Source: Carnobacteriaceae bacterium zg-84
Lineage (GTDB): Bacteria; Bacillota; Bacilli; Lactobacillales; Aerococcaceae
Length of the DNA stretch: 64,000 nucleotides
Direction of reading: 5' to 3'
Assembly (NCBI GenBank): GCA_013874835.1
Contig: CP059430.1
Span: 62,001-126,000 of the forward strand
The notes below the pieces were generated by a model. That model was not told the origin of the DNA. It saw nothing but the letters and a program-made list of their open reading frames with translations, and did not search any database. Positions 32,255 through 46,104 of the stretch are shown one piece after another. Positions within the stretch are counted from its first letter, which is position 1. The number at the start of each line of letters is the position of its first letter. A program made the position numbers and the translations under genes.

Positions 32255-35200
32255 TTGATAGATGTAAATAATTTTGATAGTATGCAGATTTCACTAGCAT
32301 CACCAGATAAAATAAGAGAATGGTCTTATGGTGAAGTCACAAAACCAGAAACAATAAACTATCGAACATTAAAACCAGAAAAAGAAGGTCTGTTTTGTGA
32401 ACGTATTTTCGGACCTACAAAAGACTGGGAATGTTCGTGTGGTAAATATAAACGTATTCGATACAAAGGCGTAAAATGTGACCGCTGCGGAGTAGAAGTG
32501 ACACGTGCGAAAGTCCGCCGTGAACGCTTAGGACACATTGAATTGGCAGCGCCAGTATCACACGTTTGGTATTTTAAAGGCATACCAAGCCGTATGGGAT
32601 TGGTATTGGATATGAGTCCTCGTTCATTAGAAGAAGTTATTTATTTTGCTTCTTATGTTGTCATTGATGGAGGAACAACACCTTTAGAGAACAAACAATT
32701 ATTATCAGAACGTGAATACCGTGAATATAAATTGAAATATGGAAACCAGTTCACTGCTATGATGGGAGCTGAAGCCATTCAAAAATTATTAGAACGTGTA
32801 GATTTAGAAAAAGAAGTTACAGAACTAAAAGAAGAGTTAAAAACAGCACAAGGACAACGCCGTACAAGAGCAATTCGTCGTTTGGATATTTTAGATGCAT
32901 TCAGACATTCAGGCAATAGACCTAGCTGGATGGTGATGAACACATTACCAGTTATTCCACCAGATTTAAGACCAATGGTTCAGTTAGAGGGCGGACGTTT
33001 TGCAACAAGTGACTTGAACGATTTATATCGCCGTGTGATTAACCGTAATAATCGCTTAAAACGTCTTATTGAGATTAACGCTCCTACTATCATTGTACAA
33101 AATGAAAAACGTATGTTGCAAGAAGCAGTAGATGCTCTAATTGACAATGGTCGTCGCGGTAGACCGGTTGTAGGACCAGGAAATCGCCCATTAAAATCTC
33201 TTTCACACATGTTGAAAGGGAAACAAGGTCGTTTACGTCAAAACTTATTAGGTAAACGTGTTGACTACTCTGGTCGTTCTGTTATTGTTGTTGGTCCAAA
33301 TTTAAAAATGTATCAATGTGGACTACCAAAAGAAATGGCGATTGAATTATTCAAACCATTTGTAATGAAAGAATTAGTAGAACGCGAATTAGCAGGAAAT
33401 ATCAAAAATGCAAAACGTAAAATTGAACGTCAAGATGATGATGTATGGAAAGTATTAGCAGAAGTTATTCGCGAACATCCAGTATTGCTAAACCGAGCAC
33501 CTACATTGCATAGATTAGGTATCCAAGCGTTTGAACCAACGTTGGTTGAAGGACGTGCAATTCGTTTACACCCACTAGTGTGTGAAGCGTATAATGCCGA
33601 CTTTGACGGAGACCAAATGGCTGTTCACGTACCACTTGGACAAGAAGCGCAAGCAGAGGCACGTTTATTGATGTTAGCTGCACAAAATATCTTGAATCCA
33701 AAAGATGGTAAACCGGTTGTAACACCTTCTCAAGATATGGTTTTAGGTAACTATTACTTGACTATGGAAGACGCTGGTCGTGTTGGAGAAGGTATGATGT
33801 TTAGCAGTGTTGATGAAGTTAGAACCGCTTATCAAAATGGTTTTGTTCATTTGCACACACGTATTGCCGTTGATCCAACAGCTTTAGGGGATAAACCATT
33901 TACAGATTCACAAAAAGAACGTTTGTTAGTGACAACAGTTGGTAAAATTTTCTTCAATGAAATTATGCCAGTTGAGTTCCCTTATTTAAATGAACCAACG
34001 CAATATAATTTAGAAGTGGCTACACCTGATAAGTTCTTTGTAGATAGAGGCGTGAATGTGTCTGATTTTATCCAAGAACAACCATTAGTAGCACCATTCA
34101 AGAAAAAAAATCTAGGAAACATCATTGCTGAAGTATTCAAACGATTCCACATCACGCAAACATCTGAGATGTTGGATAGAATGAAAAACTTAGGATACAG
34201 TTATTCAACACGTTCGGGAATTACTGTTGGTATTGCTGATATTACAAACTTAGCTGTGAAGAAGGATATTTTAGATGCAGCGCATAAAAAAGTTGATAAT
34301 ATTACAAAACAATTTAGACGTGGTTTGATTACGGATGAAGAACGTTACCAAAATGTTATTTCAACTTGGAACGAAGCGAAAGATAACATCCAAGTTGCCT
34401 TAATGGAATCATTAGATGATCGAAACCCAATCTTTATGATGAGTGACTCTGGTGCCCGTGGTAACATTTCCAACTTTACACAGTTAGCTGGTATGCGTGG
34501 TTTGATGGCTGCTCCAAACGGTCGTATCATGGAATTACCAATTACGTCTAACTTCCGTGAAGGGTTATCTGTCTTAGAAATGTTTATTTCTACACACGGT
34601 GCTCGTAAAGGGATGACCGATACAGCTTTAAAAACAGCCGATTCAGGTTACTTAACAAGACGTTTAGTAGACGTTGCACAAGATGTGATTATTCGTGAAA
34701 CAGATTGTGGAACAGATAGAGGATTAACTATCTCTGCTATCAAAGAAGGCAATGAAGTTATTGAAAGTTTAGAAGAACGTTTAGTGGGTCGTTATGCAAA
34801 ACGCTCAATTATCCATCCAGAAACAAATGAAGTTATCGTAAAAGGTAATACAATGATTACTGAAGATGATGCTCGCCGTGTCACAGAAGCAGGTGTTGAA
34901 GAAGTAACAATTCGTTCAGTATTTACATGTAATACCCGCCATGGTGTATGTAAACACTGTTATGGACGTAACTTAGCAACAGGTTCAGATGTTGAGGTTG
35001 GGGAAGCAGTAGGTATTATTGCGGCGCAATCTATCGGGGAACCAGGAACACAGTTAACCATGCGTACATTCCATACAGGCGGGGTTGCTGGAGATGACAT
35101 CACACAAGGTTTACCTCGTATTCAAGAAATTTTTGAAGCGCGCAATCCAAAAGGTCGTGCTATCATTACCGAAGTTGCGGGGGATATTACGTCTATCGAA

Positions 35201-35905
35201 GAAAATCCTTCAGATAGAAGTAAAGATGTTACTGTACAAGGGAAAACAGATACAAGAACTTATACAGTACCATATACTTCTCGCTTAAAAGTGTCCGTAG
35301 GAGATAGTGTACATCGTGGTATGCCGTTGACAGAGGGGTCTATTGATCCTAAAGAGTTATTACGTGTACGTGATGTATTATCAGTTGAAACATACTTACT
35401 ACGTGAAGTGCAAAAAGTATACCGCATGCAAGGGGTAGAAATTGGAGATAAACACGTTGAAGTAATGGTTCGTCAAATGCTACGCAAAGTACGCGTTATG
35501 GATCCAGGTGCAACTGAAATTTTACCAGGCACATTGATGGATATTGCAGACTTTACAGAGAAAAATATGGCAACATTACGTATGGGTGATACTCCTGCGA
35601 CAGCACGTCCAGTATTACTAGGTATTACAAAAGCGTCATTGGAAACAAATAGTTTCTTATCTGCTGCCTCATTCCAAGAAACAACACGTGTCTTAACAGA
35701 TGCTGCTATTCGTGGAAAACGTGACGAATTATTAGGTCTAAAAGAAAATGTTATCATCGGTAAAATTATCCCAGCCGGGACAGGTATGTCTAGATACCGC
35801 CGTATGAAACCAGAAGTTTTAAGCAATAAAACAAATGGCGTATACAGCATTGCTGACGGGGAATACGAAGCAACAAACGAAGATGATTTAACAATTTATG
35901 AATAA
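32255..35905 (+). CDS. rpoC: RNA polymerase beta' subunit
   Basis: 1216 aa. Start is TTG at 32255 after GGGAGGTTGGCCCC; translation gives [17 protein letters not shown], the usual N-terminus. The zinc ribbon [20 protein letters not shown] (about residues 60-80), the catalytic [12 protein letters not shown] (about 449), and the bridge/trigger regions ([20 protein letters not shown]) are intact. The second zinc site [15 protein letters not shown] is near residue 895. Co-transcribed with rpoB. Confidence 0.99.
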   Translation: MIDVNNFDSMQISLASPDKIREWSYGEVTKPETINYRTLKPEKEGLFCERIFGPTKDWECSCGKYKRIRYKGVKCDRCGVEVTRAKVRRERLGHIELAAPVSHVWYFKGIPSRMGLVLDMSPRSLEEVIYFASYVVIDGGTTPLENKQLLSEREYREYKLKYGNQFTAMMGAEAIQKLLERVDLEKEVTELKEELKTAQGQRRTRAIRRLDILDAFRHSGNRPSWMVMNTLPVIPPDLRPMVQLEGGRFATSDLNDLYRRVINRNNRLKRLIEINAPTIIVQNEKRMLQEAVDALIDNGRRGRPVVGPGNRPLKSLSHMLKGKQGRLRQNLLGKRVDYSGRSVIVVGPNLKMYQCGLPKEMAIELFKPFVMKELVERELAGNIKNAKRKIERQDDDVWKVLAEVIREHPVLLNRAPTLHRLGIQAFEPTLVEGRAIRLHPLVCEAYNADFDGDQMAVHVPLGQEAQAEARLLMLAAQNILNPKDGKPVVTPSQDMVLGNYYLTMEDAGRVGEGMMFSSVDEVRTAYQNGFVHLHTRIAVDPTALGDKPFTDSQKERLLVTTVGKIFFNEIMPVEFPYLNEPTQYNLEVATPDKFFVDRGVNVSDFIQEQPLVAPFKKKNLGNIIAEVFKRFHITQTSEMLDRMKNLGYSYSTRSGITVGIADITNLAVKKDILDAAHKKVDNITKQFRRGLITDEERYQNVISTWNEAKDNIQVALMESLDDRNPIFMMSDSGARGNISNFTQLAGMRGLMAAPNGRIMELPITSNFREGLSVLEMFISTHGARKGMTDTALKTADSGYLTRRLVDVAQDVIIRETDCGTDRGLTISAIKEGNEVIESLEERLVGRYAKRSIIHPETNEVIVKGNTMITEDDARRVTEAGVEEVTIRSVFTCNTRHGVCKHCYGRNLATGSDVEVGEAVGIIAAQSIGEPGTQLTMRTFHTGGVAGDDITQGLPRIQEIFEARNPKGRAIITEVAGDITSIEENPSDRSKDVTVQGKTDTRTYTVPYTSRLKVSVGDSVHRGMPLTEGSIDPKELLRVRDVLSVETYLLREVQKVYRMQGVEIGDKHVEVMVRQMLRKVRVMDPGATEILPGTLMDIADFTEKNMATLRMGDTPATARPVLLGITKASLETNSFLSAASFQETTRVLTDAAIRGKRDELLGLKENVIIGKIIPAGTGMSRYRRMKPEVLSNKTNGVYSIADGEYEATNEDDLTIYE

Positions 35906-35910
35906 AATAA

Positions 35911-35943
35911 AAATAAGGCTAACGAGATTGTTAGCCTTATTTT
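35911..35943 (+). terminator. Terminator of rpoBC
   Basis: AAATAAGGCTAAC and GTTAGCCTTATTT form a 13 bp perfect stem ending in T. The 390 bases from here to the rRNA promoter hold no convincing gene. Confidence 0.88.
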
Positions 35944-36331
35944 GTGCGTTGGTGGGGTATCGGGAAGAAAGGTGTAAATTGCCTTGTTTTCAAGAATTAG
36001 TAAATAATGGTGTGAATAGCAGTTGCTATTCGATGTTACTGAAGAAGATGTTTTACAATAAAAAGTATTGTCTAAAAAAGACTTTTGTCAAAAAATATAC
36101 TTTATTTTTAGGGCACAGTTGAGATGTTATTAGTTATAAATGAACATAAATATACATATTTATCCGCTTTTGGATTACAAAAAATGATGAAAAGCTATAC
36201 AAAATACGTATTTTTCACTTACAAATCACAAGTGGTTAATGGTAACAGAAAAGAGATAAGTGCCAAAAACGTTGATCTGACGGTTGAAATAAAAAAGTTT
36301 GAAAAAAAAGAAAAAAAGTTTGAAAAAGGTG

Positions 36332-36360
36332 TTGACAAAAAAAAGGTGTGTTGGTATGAT
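36332..36360 (+). promoter_or_regulatory. rRNA operon promoter
   Basis: TTGACA (36332-36337), 17 bp spacer, TATGAT (36355-36360). A/T-tract sequence (AAAAAAGAAAAAAAG) lies just upstream like an UP element. Confidence 0.85.
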
Positions 36361-36366
36361 GTATAA

Positions 36367-36435
36367 GTCGTCGCAAGGGACGACAAAACGACTGGAAACA
36401 GTCGACACAGCCCTTTGAAAACTAAACAAAGACAA
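36367..36435 (+). promoter_or_regulatory. rRNA leader with hairpins and boxA-like antitermination element
   Basis: GTCGTC/GACGAC (36367-36384) and CGACTG/CAGTCG with a GAAA loop (36389-36404) form two hairpins. They are followed by CCCTTTGAAAACTAAACAAA, the boxA-like motif of Gram-positive rrn leaders. A related CCTTTGACAACTGAATACAT occurs before the 23S gene (38270-38290), and both are expected to recruit Nus factors. Confidence 0.65.
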
Positions 36436-36544
36436 ACCAAATGTGTAGGGACAACATCCAATGGATGTGTCAAAACAAAAACAATAAATCTGGATGGAAA
36501 CATCCAAAGATAAGTCAGCAAAAAAGAGCTTAAAAACTTTTATA

Positions 36545-38101
<1,557 letters not shown>

Positions 38102-38171
38102 AAAAGAAGGAAAGCACAACAGGGGCGTCTTGTTTAGTTTTGAGAGGGTTGAAAGACCTAATCAAGAGGTT

Positions 38172-38244
38172 GGGGGATTAGCTCAGCTGGGAGAGCGCCT
38201 GCTTTGCACGCAGGAGGTCAGCGGTTCGATCCCGCTATTCTCCA
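38172..38244 (+). tRNA. tRNA-Ala (TGC)
   Basis: Cloverleaf with acceptor GGGGGAT/ATTCTCC (G-T pairs included), anticodon TGC in CTTTGCACG and T-arm GCGGTTCGATCCCGC. It sits in the 16S-23S spacer; no tRNA-Ile is present there. The 3' CCA is not encoded. Confidence 0.97.
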
Positions 38245-38363
38245 TAGAGTACGGTAGTACTCGAAGAAGACCTTTGACAACTGAATACATAGAAAACAAA
38301 CCAAGAAAATTTTACCGAGAAGAGTTTTTTAAAAGAGAATCGCAACATACAGGAAATGTATGG

Positions 38364-41283
<2,920 letters not shown>

Positions 41284-41368
41284 AAGAGCAGAAGAGGTAA
41301 GAAGGAAGGGTAAGTGGCTATGTATTCAGTTGTGAGAGGTTTGAAAGAACTTTTCTAAAAGCGAGAAA

Positions 41369-41485
41369 GTGTGGTAATGATGGCAAGAAGGACACACCTG
41401 TCACCATGTCGAACACAGAAGTTAAGCTTCTTAGCGCCGAGGGTAGTTGGGGCATTGCCCCTGTGAGAGTAGGACGTTGCCACGC
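41369..41485 (+). rRNA. rrf: 5S ribosomal RNA
   Basis: 117 nt. The terminal helix GTGTGGTAA/TTGCCACGC closes it, and the inner block CCATGTCGAACACAGAAGTT is typical. No terminator separates it from the following tRNAs, so they are co-transcribed. Confidence 0.97.
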
Positions 41486-41495
41486 TTTTGGTTTA

Positions 41496-41569
41496 TCCGC
41501 AATAGCTCAGTTGGTAGTAGCGCATGACTGTTAATCATGATGTCGTAGGTTCGAGTCCTACTTGCGGAG
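41496..41569 (+). tRNA. tRNA-Asn (GTT)
   Basis: Acceptor TCCGCAA/TTGCGGA, anticodon GTT in CTGTTAATC. No encoded CCA. First tRNA of the 12-gene cluster, 10 bases after 5S rRNA. Confidence 0.97.
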
Positions 41570-41589
41570 TTGGAGAATATTTGGATTCT

Positions 41590-41676
41590 GGAGAGTTGTC
41601 CGAGAGGCCGAAGGAGCACGATTGGAAATCGTGTAGGCGGGAAACTGTCTCAAGGGTTCGAATCCCTTACTCTCCG
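41590..41676 (+). tRNA. tRNA-Ser (GGA)
   Basis: Acceptor GGAGAGT/ACTCTCC, anticodon GGA in ATTGGAAAT, with the long variable arm of class II tRNAs. Confidence 0.97.
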
Positions 41677-41692
41677 TTTTTTATTTTGTTAT

Positions 41693-41764
41693 GGCCCGTT
41701 GGTCAAGCGGTTAAGACACCGCCCTTTCACGGCGGTAACACGGGTTCGAGTCCCGTACGGGTCA
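41693..41764 (+). tRNA. tRNA-Glu (TTC)
   Basis: Acceptor GGCCCGT/ACGGGTC, anticodon TTC in CCTTTCACG. Confidence 0.97.
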
Positions 41765-41770
41765 TTAGTT

Positions 41771-41843
41771 GGAGGTTTAGCTCAGCTGGGAGAGCACCTG
41801 CCTTACAAGCAGGGGGTCAGCGGTTCGATCCCGTTAACCTCCA
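41771..41843 (+). tRNA. tRNA-Val (TAC)
   Basis: Acceptor GGAGGTT/AACCTCC, anticodon TAC in CCTTACAAG. Confidence 0.97.
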
Positions 41844-41860
41844 CTTTCTCATATTATTGT

Positions 41861-41933
41861 GGTTCCGTGGTGTAGGGGTTAACATGCCTGCCTGTCACGC
41901 AGGAGATCGCGGGTTCAAATCCCGTCGGGACCG
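41861..41933 (+). tRNA. tRNA-Asp (GTC)
   Basis: Acceptor GGTTCCG/CGGGACC (one G-T pair), anticodon GTC in CCTGTCACG. Confidence 0.97.
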
Positions 41934-41936
41934 TAT

Positions 41937-42009
41937 GGTTCAGTAGCTCAGTTGGTAGAGCACTTGATTGAAGCTCAAGGTGTCGGCAGTTCGACTCTGT
42001 CCTGAACCA
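41937..42009 (+). tRNA. tRNA-Phe (GAA)
   Basis: Acceptor GGTTCAG/CTGAACC, anticodon GAA in a TTGAAGC loop. Only 3 bases follow tRNA-Asp. Confidence 0.97.
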
Positions 42010-42026
42010 CTTTTATTTCTTAATAT

Positions 42027-42107
42027 GGAGGGGTAGCGAAGTGGCTAAACGCGGCGGACTGTAAATCCGCTCCTTAGGGTTCGGCAGTTCGAATCTGCCC
42101 CCCTCCA
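42027..42107 (+). tRNA. tRNA-Tyr (GTA)
   Basis: Acceptor GGAGGGG/CCCCTCC, anticodon GTA in ACTGTAAAT, with the class II variable arm. Confidence 0.97.
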
Positions 42108-42128
42108 TTAAAAGTATTTAAACTACCT

Positions 42129-42199
42129 AGGGGTATAGTTTAAAGGTAGAACAAAGGTCTCCAAAACCTTTGGTGTGGGTTCGATTCCTGCTACCCCTG
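42129..42199 (+). tRNA. tRNA-Trp (CCA)
   Basis: Acceptor AGGGGTA/TACCCCT, anticodon CCA in TCTCCAAAA. Confidence 0.97.
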
Positions 42200-42213
42200 T
42201 TTACTAGTATTAT

Positions 42214-42287
42214 GGCGGTCGTGGCGAAGTGGTTAACGCTCCGGATTGTGGCTCCGGCATTCGCGGGTTCGATTCCCGTCGATCGCC
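42214..42287 (+). tRNA. tRNA-His (GTG)
   Basis: Anticodon GTG in ATTGTGGCT. The extra G at position -1 (42214) pairs with C73 (42287), and the acceptor GCGGTCG pairs with CGATCGC. Confidence 0.97.
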
Positions 42288-42295
42288 CTTTTTAT

Positions 42296-42367
42296 TGGGG
42301 TATAGCCAAGCGGTAAGGCAACGGACTTTGACTCCGTCATTCGTTGGTTCGAATCCAGCTACCCCAG
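42296..42367 (+). tRNA. tRNA-Gln (TTG)
   Basis: Acceptor TGGGGTA/TACCCCA, anticodon TTG in CTTTGACTC. Confidence 0.97.
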
Positions 42368-42377
42368 TTTGTTTTAT

Positions 42378-42448
42378 GGCGGTATAGCCAAGTGGTAAGG
42401 CACGGGTCTGCAAAACCTTGATCACCGGTTCAAATCCGGTTACCGCCT
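42378..42448 (+). tRNA. tRNA-Cys (GCA)
   Basis: Acceptor GGCGGTA/TACCGCC, anticodon GCA in TCTGCAAAA. Confidence 0.97.
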
Positions 42449-42468
42449 TTGCACAAGTTTTATGATAA

Positions 42469-42552
42469 GCCGGCGTGGCGGAATTGGCAGACGCGCTGGA
42501 CTCAAAATCCAGTGCCCTCACGGGCGTGCCGGTTCGACCCCGGCCGCCGGTA
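42469..42552 (+). tRNA. tRNA-Leu (CAA), probable integration site of the mobile element
   Basis: Class II tRNA with acceptor GCCGGCG/CGCCGGT, anticodon CAA in a CTCAAAA loop and T-arm GGTTCGACCCC. It is the last tRNA of the cluster, and an integrase gene begins 96 bases beyond it. tRNA 3' ends are favourite targets for tyrosine integrases. Confidence 0.95.
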
Positions 42553-42591
42553 TTGTTTATACGACAAGGTTTGTGCGACTTTGTTTATACG
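42553..42591. repeat. Pair of TTGTTTATACG direct repeats beside tRNA-Leu
   Basis: TTGTTTATACG occurs at 42553-42563 and 42581-42591, spaced 28 bp start to start, between tRNA-Leu and the integrase. This layout fits integrase arm-binding or excision sites, but no protein binding can be proven from sequence. Confidence 0.4.
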
Positions 42592-42647
42592 TTGAGAAGC
42601 GTAAAAATCAACGTAAAGTTTCTTAAAATTTCTTATGGTGAGAAATT

Positions 42648-43781
42648 TTAGTACAAAAGGTCTAGCTTATCAGCTAGGCTTTTTTGCTTACTTGGATATA
42701 AATGTGAATAGGTATCAATCGTAGTCGCAATAGATGCGTGACCTAGTCGTTCTTTTACGATATGATAATCTTCCCCTTGATTGATAAGTAAAGAAGCATG
42801 AGAGTGTCTAAAATCATGAATACGAATACGTTTAATATTTGTATCGCGAGTTAGAACTTTTTTATATATTTTTTCAATACTATTTTTACCGATTTCTAAA
42901 AGATTAGATTGAATACATTGTAGGTCAGATGAATTGTTTATATAGTCTTTTAAAATTTCTGATTGCTTGTCTTTCCAGTTCTTTAACTCATTAAGTAATT
43001 TAGAATTGATAGAAATAATACGATCTGAAGTTTTTGTTTTTGTTGTTCCAATAATATTTTTTCCATTTTGTCGATAAACGGTTTTATTTATTGTGATTGT
43101 TGCATTTTGAAAGTTAATATCTGACCATTTAAGTGCAAGAGCTTCTCCTAATCTCATACCTGTAAAATAAAGAAGTGTGAAGAATAATTCCATATTGTAT
43201 TCATCTTCTTGAAAAAGAGATTTGAAATGGAGAAATTCTTCTAGTGTCCAATATTGGATAGAGGATTTAGTTGTTGGAAGCTTTTTTAAAAGTGTCATAG
43301 GATTGGATTGGTAATATCCTTTTTTAACACCAATATCTAAAATCTTTTTTAATAGTATCATGATTTTATTGATACTATTATTATTTAATGTTCTATCTTT
43401 AAATTGCCGATGAGATTTCTTTTTAAGATGCTCTCTAAAATCGTATATATCGTCATAAGTAATTTTTTTAATATCGGTATTTTTAAAATAGGGGAATATA
43501 TGACGATTATAATTATTTTCTTGAGTTGTGATATAGCTTAGTTTTCTATTATTTATCATATCCTCCTTTTTTAGTAAGTGATAAAGTGGGTCGATTTGTA
43601 CGGATTTTCCGTATCTGTTTTCGTGTAATTCAACAATACGTAGATGTTGTTCGATATTGATAGCTTCTTGTTTGGTTCGTATTCCTTTACGGACAATTCT
43701 TTTTTGTTTACCAGTTACAGAGTTGTATCCTCCGCTTACATCTACGGTATATGTTCCATTTATTTGTTTTTTTATTGTCAT
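42648..43781 (-). CDS. int: Tyrosine recombinase/integrase
   Basis: 377 aa. N-terminal arm-binding domain (NGTYTVDVSGGYNSVTGKQK), SAM-like core-binding domain (residues about 75-160) and C-terminal catalytic domain with Arg in TGMRLGEALAL, Lys in TKTKTSDR, HDFRHSHASLL, LGHAS and the nucleophile Tyr in IDTYSHLYP. It inserts and excises the element, probably at tRNA-Leu. Its 3' end points to the attachment site. A stem-loop separates it from the DUF3173-like gene upstream. Confidence 0.95.
   Translation of the reverse strand: MTIKKQINGTYTVDVSGGYNSVTGKQKRIVRKGIRTKQEAINIEQHLRIVELHENRYGKSVQIDPLYHLLKKEDMINNRKLSYITTQENNYNRHIFPYFKNTDIKKITYDDIYDFREHLKKKSHRQFKDRTLNNNSINKIMILLKKILDIGVKKGYYQSNPMTLLKKLPTTKSSIQYWTLEEFLHFKSLFQEDEYNMELFFTLLYFTGMRLGEALALKWSDINFQNATITINKTVYRQNGKNIIGTTKTKTSDRIISINSKLLNELKNWKDKQSEILKDYINNSSDLQCIQSNLLEIGKNSIEKIYKKVLTRDTNIKRIRIHDFRHSHASLLINQGEDYHIVKERLGHASIATTIDTYSHLYPSKQKSLADKLDLLY
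42658..42686 (+). terminator. Terminator of the rRNA-tRNA operon, inside the 3' end of int
   Basis: AGGTCTAGCT and AGCTAGGCTT form a 10 bp stem (with G-T pairs) around TATC, followed by six T on the plus strand. The sequence also encodes the last residues of the integrase on the minus strand. Confidence 0.7.
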
Positions 43782-43798
43782 AGTGTCTATCCTTACAT

Positions 43799-43862
43799 AG
43801 AAGAAATTCTAAACAATGACATTCTCAATTTGCAGAAAGAAAACATGTTTAGAATTTCTTCT
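43799..43862. repeat. Perfect 16 bp inverted repeat between the DUF3173-like gene and int
   Basis: AGAAGAAATTCTAAAC (43799-43814) and its complement (43847-43862) enclose a 32 nt loop. On the minus strand it lies after the stop of the small gene and ends 17 bases before the int start, so it could control int expression. Confidence 0.6.
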
Positions 43863-43866
43863 AAAC

Positions 43867-44064
43867 TTAGTTTTCTTTTTTGATTTCGTATCCAAGAATA
43901 GTTTCAGCAACTTTAATTGGAATAGTTCCCACTCGTTTGTTATTGTACAAAGAAAAACCTTTTTCGACAAGTAGTTGTTTTCCTTGTCGAATAATTTTTT
44001 TTGCAGTTGTAGGAGTGTATCCTAAATGAATAAGTTCGTCTTTGGTAATGGTAATATAATTCAT
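43867..44064 (-). CDS. DUF3173-like small DNA-binding protein (excisionase position)
   Basis: 65 aa. A helix-turn-helix-like segment (TKDELIHLGYTPTTAKKIIRQGKQLLVEKG) followed by YNNKRVGTIPIKVAETILG fits the DUF3173 family, found directly upstream of integrases in Gram-positive integrative elements. It may help excision or regulate int. The ATG at 44064 follows AAACGAAAGGAAACACTC. The call rests on motif memory and position. Confidence 0.7.
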   Translation of the reverse strand: MNYITITKDELIHLGYTPTTAKKIIRQGKQLLVEKGFSLYNNKRVGTIPIKVAETILGYEIKKEN

Positions 44065-44118
44065 GAGTGTTTCCTTTCGTTAGGTTTAAAAATTTAAAAG
44101 ATAGACTAGGTAGTCTTT

Positions 44119-45336
44119 TTATACATTTTTGGTTTTCATAGGTTCGATAATTTTATCGAATAGTTTTTGTTCATCATGTACATAGATAGGGTTTTCATAA
44201 AATGGATTTTTTTGTTTTTTATCTTGAATGGGAATATATGTTTTTGTTCTAGGTTCAAAGGTAGATGAATAAATATAATGTTTATCAATGTATAGGGTTA
44301 ATCCAATACGCCTCTCTAGTTGTTCAAAGCTATCAATACGAGGGTTCCCTTTTTTCTTAGTAAGGATTTCAGAATATAATTCATAAGGAGAATAAGGACT
44401 GGTAATAAAAATCATTTTTGCACTAAGTGCTTTATCAAAAAAACGAACAGGAACCATAACATTAAAATTATACGGGTCTAAAATTTTTAGTAGGTCATCA
44501 TAGCTAAATGTTTCAGGGCGCAGTTCGTCAATAATAACAATGGGTTCATTTTGATAGTCTTGAAAAGGGTCTTTACTTGAACCTGTTGTAAAGTAGGTGT
44601 GAAATGTTTTGTTTGCATAGTTAGTAGCTAATCTAGTTTTACCTGTTCCGGATTTTCCGTAAATATAAATAATTTCTTTATGAAGTTGATTATTTGTCAT
44701 TTCTTTGATATAAGACTCTAAAAGAACTTCTTGTCGTTTTAACATAACGGTTTTTATACGACTAGCTGCTTTAGCATATTGACTACCTGTCAAAATATTT
44801 TCTACTTCTTTAAGAGTTATATCTCCGTCATATAAGAGGTCTAATAATTCATTGATTAGTTCACTGTCTTTCATTTGAGCTTTACGAGTAACATTTTTGG
44901 TAATTTGTTCAATTTTTTCAGTGAAATCAAAATTACTAAAAACATCTTCTAAGGGATACTGGTATTTATCTGAAGCATTTGTTGTTCGATGTACGAGATA
45001 ACTATATCCATTGTTTGGGTTTTTGAAAAATTCTAATCTTTCGGTTTTAGCATTTTTTCGTAGTCCCTCTTTTTCATCAATTTCCCAAGCAATACTTTTA
45101 GGACTTCTTGCATGTGAGAAATAGAGCATGAGGTGTAAATGAGGTTCAACAGGCTTTCCGTCGTCATCTACATCTTTATCGTGTAAGATAGATGCCCAAT
45201 ATTTTGGTTCAACAGCATTTACAATTCGTTTTGTTTCACGTTTCCAATCTTTGTCTTTTAGTAAACGAATTTGTTGTGTATACATGACAGAGCGTACACG
45301 GGGTTCTTTTGTTTCAGTTTCTGTTTGTTTAGTCAT
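44119..45336 (-). CDS. rep: Rolling-circle Rep with HUH endonuclease and SF3 helicase domains (probable non-canonical relaxase)
   Basis: 405 aa. N-terminal Rep domain: VEPHLHLMLYF holds the HUH metal motif (His66, His68), and NNGYSYLVH holds candidate nucleophile tyrosines (Tyr111, Tyr113). The C-terminal helicase has Walker A YGKSGTGKTRL (about residue 227), Walker B IVIIDEL and motif C MIFITSP, the superfamily 3 pattern shared with plasmid Reps and CRESS-DNA viruses. In mobilizable elements this protein type nicks the origin for replication and possibly transfer. The ATG at 45336 follows AAAGGTATCATTAT. A strong hairpin stands 47 bases upstream and could be the nick region. Confidence 0.88.
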   Translation of the reverse strand: MTKQTETETKEPRVRSVMYTQQIRLLKDKDWKRETKRIVNAVEPKYWASILHDKDVDDDGKPVEPHLHLMLYFSHARSPKSIAWEIDEKEGLRKNAKTERLEFFKNPNNGYSYLVHRTTNASDKYQYPLEDVFSNFDFTEKIEQITKNVTRKAQMKDSELINELLDLLYDGDITLKEVENILTGSQYAKAASRIKTVMLKRQEVLLESYIKEMTNNQLHKEIIYIYGKSGTGKTRLATNYANKTFHTYFTTGSSKDPFQDYQNEPIVIIDELRPETFSYDDLLKILDPYNFNVMVPVRFFDKALSAKMIFITSPYSPYELYSEILTKKKGNPRIDSFEQLERRIGLTLYIDKHYIYSSTFEPRTKTYIPIQDKKQKNPFYENPIYVHDEQKLFDKIIEPMKTKNV

Positions 45337-45382
45337 ATAATGATACCTTTCTTGTTTTTATGACACAGTTGCACAGCAACGA

Positions 45383-45415
45383 TTTGCGTGACAATGCCAA
45401 GACCTGTCACGCAAA
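45383..45415. other. Candidate double-strand origin or oriT hairpin upstream of rep
   Basis: TTTGCGTGACA and TGTCACGCAAA form a perfect 11 bp stem around ATGCCAAGACC. A smaller repeat GTTGC/GCAAC lies beside it (45369-45380). HUH initiators usually nick within or next to such hairpins close to their own gene. The 45416-45480 stretch holds only A/T-rich sequence. Confidence 0.5.
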
Positions 45416-45480
45416 AATGTAGTATATAAATAATGAATACATCCTAATTTGTTTCTATTTAACACAGTTTTGTAAATAGA

Positions 45481-45527
45481 AAGAAGATGTAGCCCATTTA
45501 GTTTTCAACAATGGGCTACATCTTCTT
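45481..45527. terminator. Perfect 18 bp stem-loop at the end of the tcpA transcript
   Basis: AAGAAGATGTAGCCCATT pairs completely with 45510-45527. It overlaps the stop codon region of the membrane protein gene (stop at 45505) and is the most probable terminator for the tcpA-membrane protein unit. Confidence 0.75.
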
Positions 45528-46104
45528 TATTTGTTATTTTCGTTCCCGTAGCACCATAGGTGGCTGTTAGTGGTTCTATAAGAGTAATATCTGAGAAAGT
45601 ATAGTCAGTATCTAATTGATGAAGTTTTTCTTTTATTTTTTGAAAGTTGCTTTTCCAAATTTCTTCAACTTGCATAGGTACATTTAAAGATATAGTAAAG
45701 ATTGCCTGTTGATTAAAGTATTCAATTTGAATGGTACTTCTGACACGATTTGCGATTGAATAAATCTTATCTTGACTACTTTGTGGTATGTTGTGGTTGA
45801 GAGATTTACTTGATGTCAGAAATCGACAATAATTTTTTATGCGAATGGTTGCAGCAAGTGATTTTAAACTATTTTTTATTGTATCTTTGATTAACTTTCG
45901 ATAACAATATTCAAAAATAAAGCAACTCACTAAGAGTATGTATACACATATGTTTAGAACGTCTTGTATGAGTAAGATATTTGTAACTATTTTAGTTAAA
46001 ACAGGAAGTGGAGAAGAATTTTTTACGAACTGAAAAAATCCTTCAAGAATGAAATTGACAACTAAAATAATTATTGTTTTGGTAAAAAAATTGTATTTAT
46101 TCAA
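45505..46104 (-). CDS. Membrane protein of the mobilizable element, unknown function
   Basis: 199 aa. Two to three membrane segments in the first 75 residues (KTIIILVVNFILEGFF; ILLIQDVLNICVYILLVSCFIF), then a soluble cytoplasmic part with a mixed alpha/beta look (residues 80-199). It overlaps the coupling protein gene by 8 bp. Such small membrane proteins next to TcpA-like ATPases may tether the coupling protein to the membrane. Family not recognised. Confidence 0.7.
   Translation of the reverse strand: MNKYNFFTKTIIILVVNFILEGFFQFVKNSSPLPVLTKIVTNILLIQDVLNICVYILLVSCFIFEYCYRKLIKDTIKNSLKSLAATIRIKNYCRFLTSSKSLNHNIPQSSQDKIYSIANRVRSTIQIEYFNQQAIFTISLNVPMQVEEIWKSNFQKIKEKLHQLDTDYTFSDITLIEPLTATYGATGTKITNKEDVAHC

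Noticed and set aside
35898..36366. Two frames of 74 and 80 codons between rpoC and the rRNA operon
   Set aside because: The first runs through the rpoC terminator; the second is mainly Lys/Glu from A-tracts and crosses the rRNA promoter.
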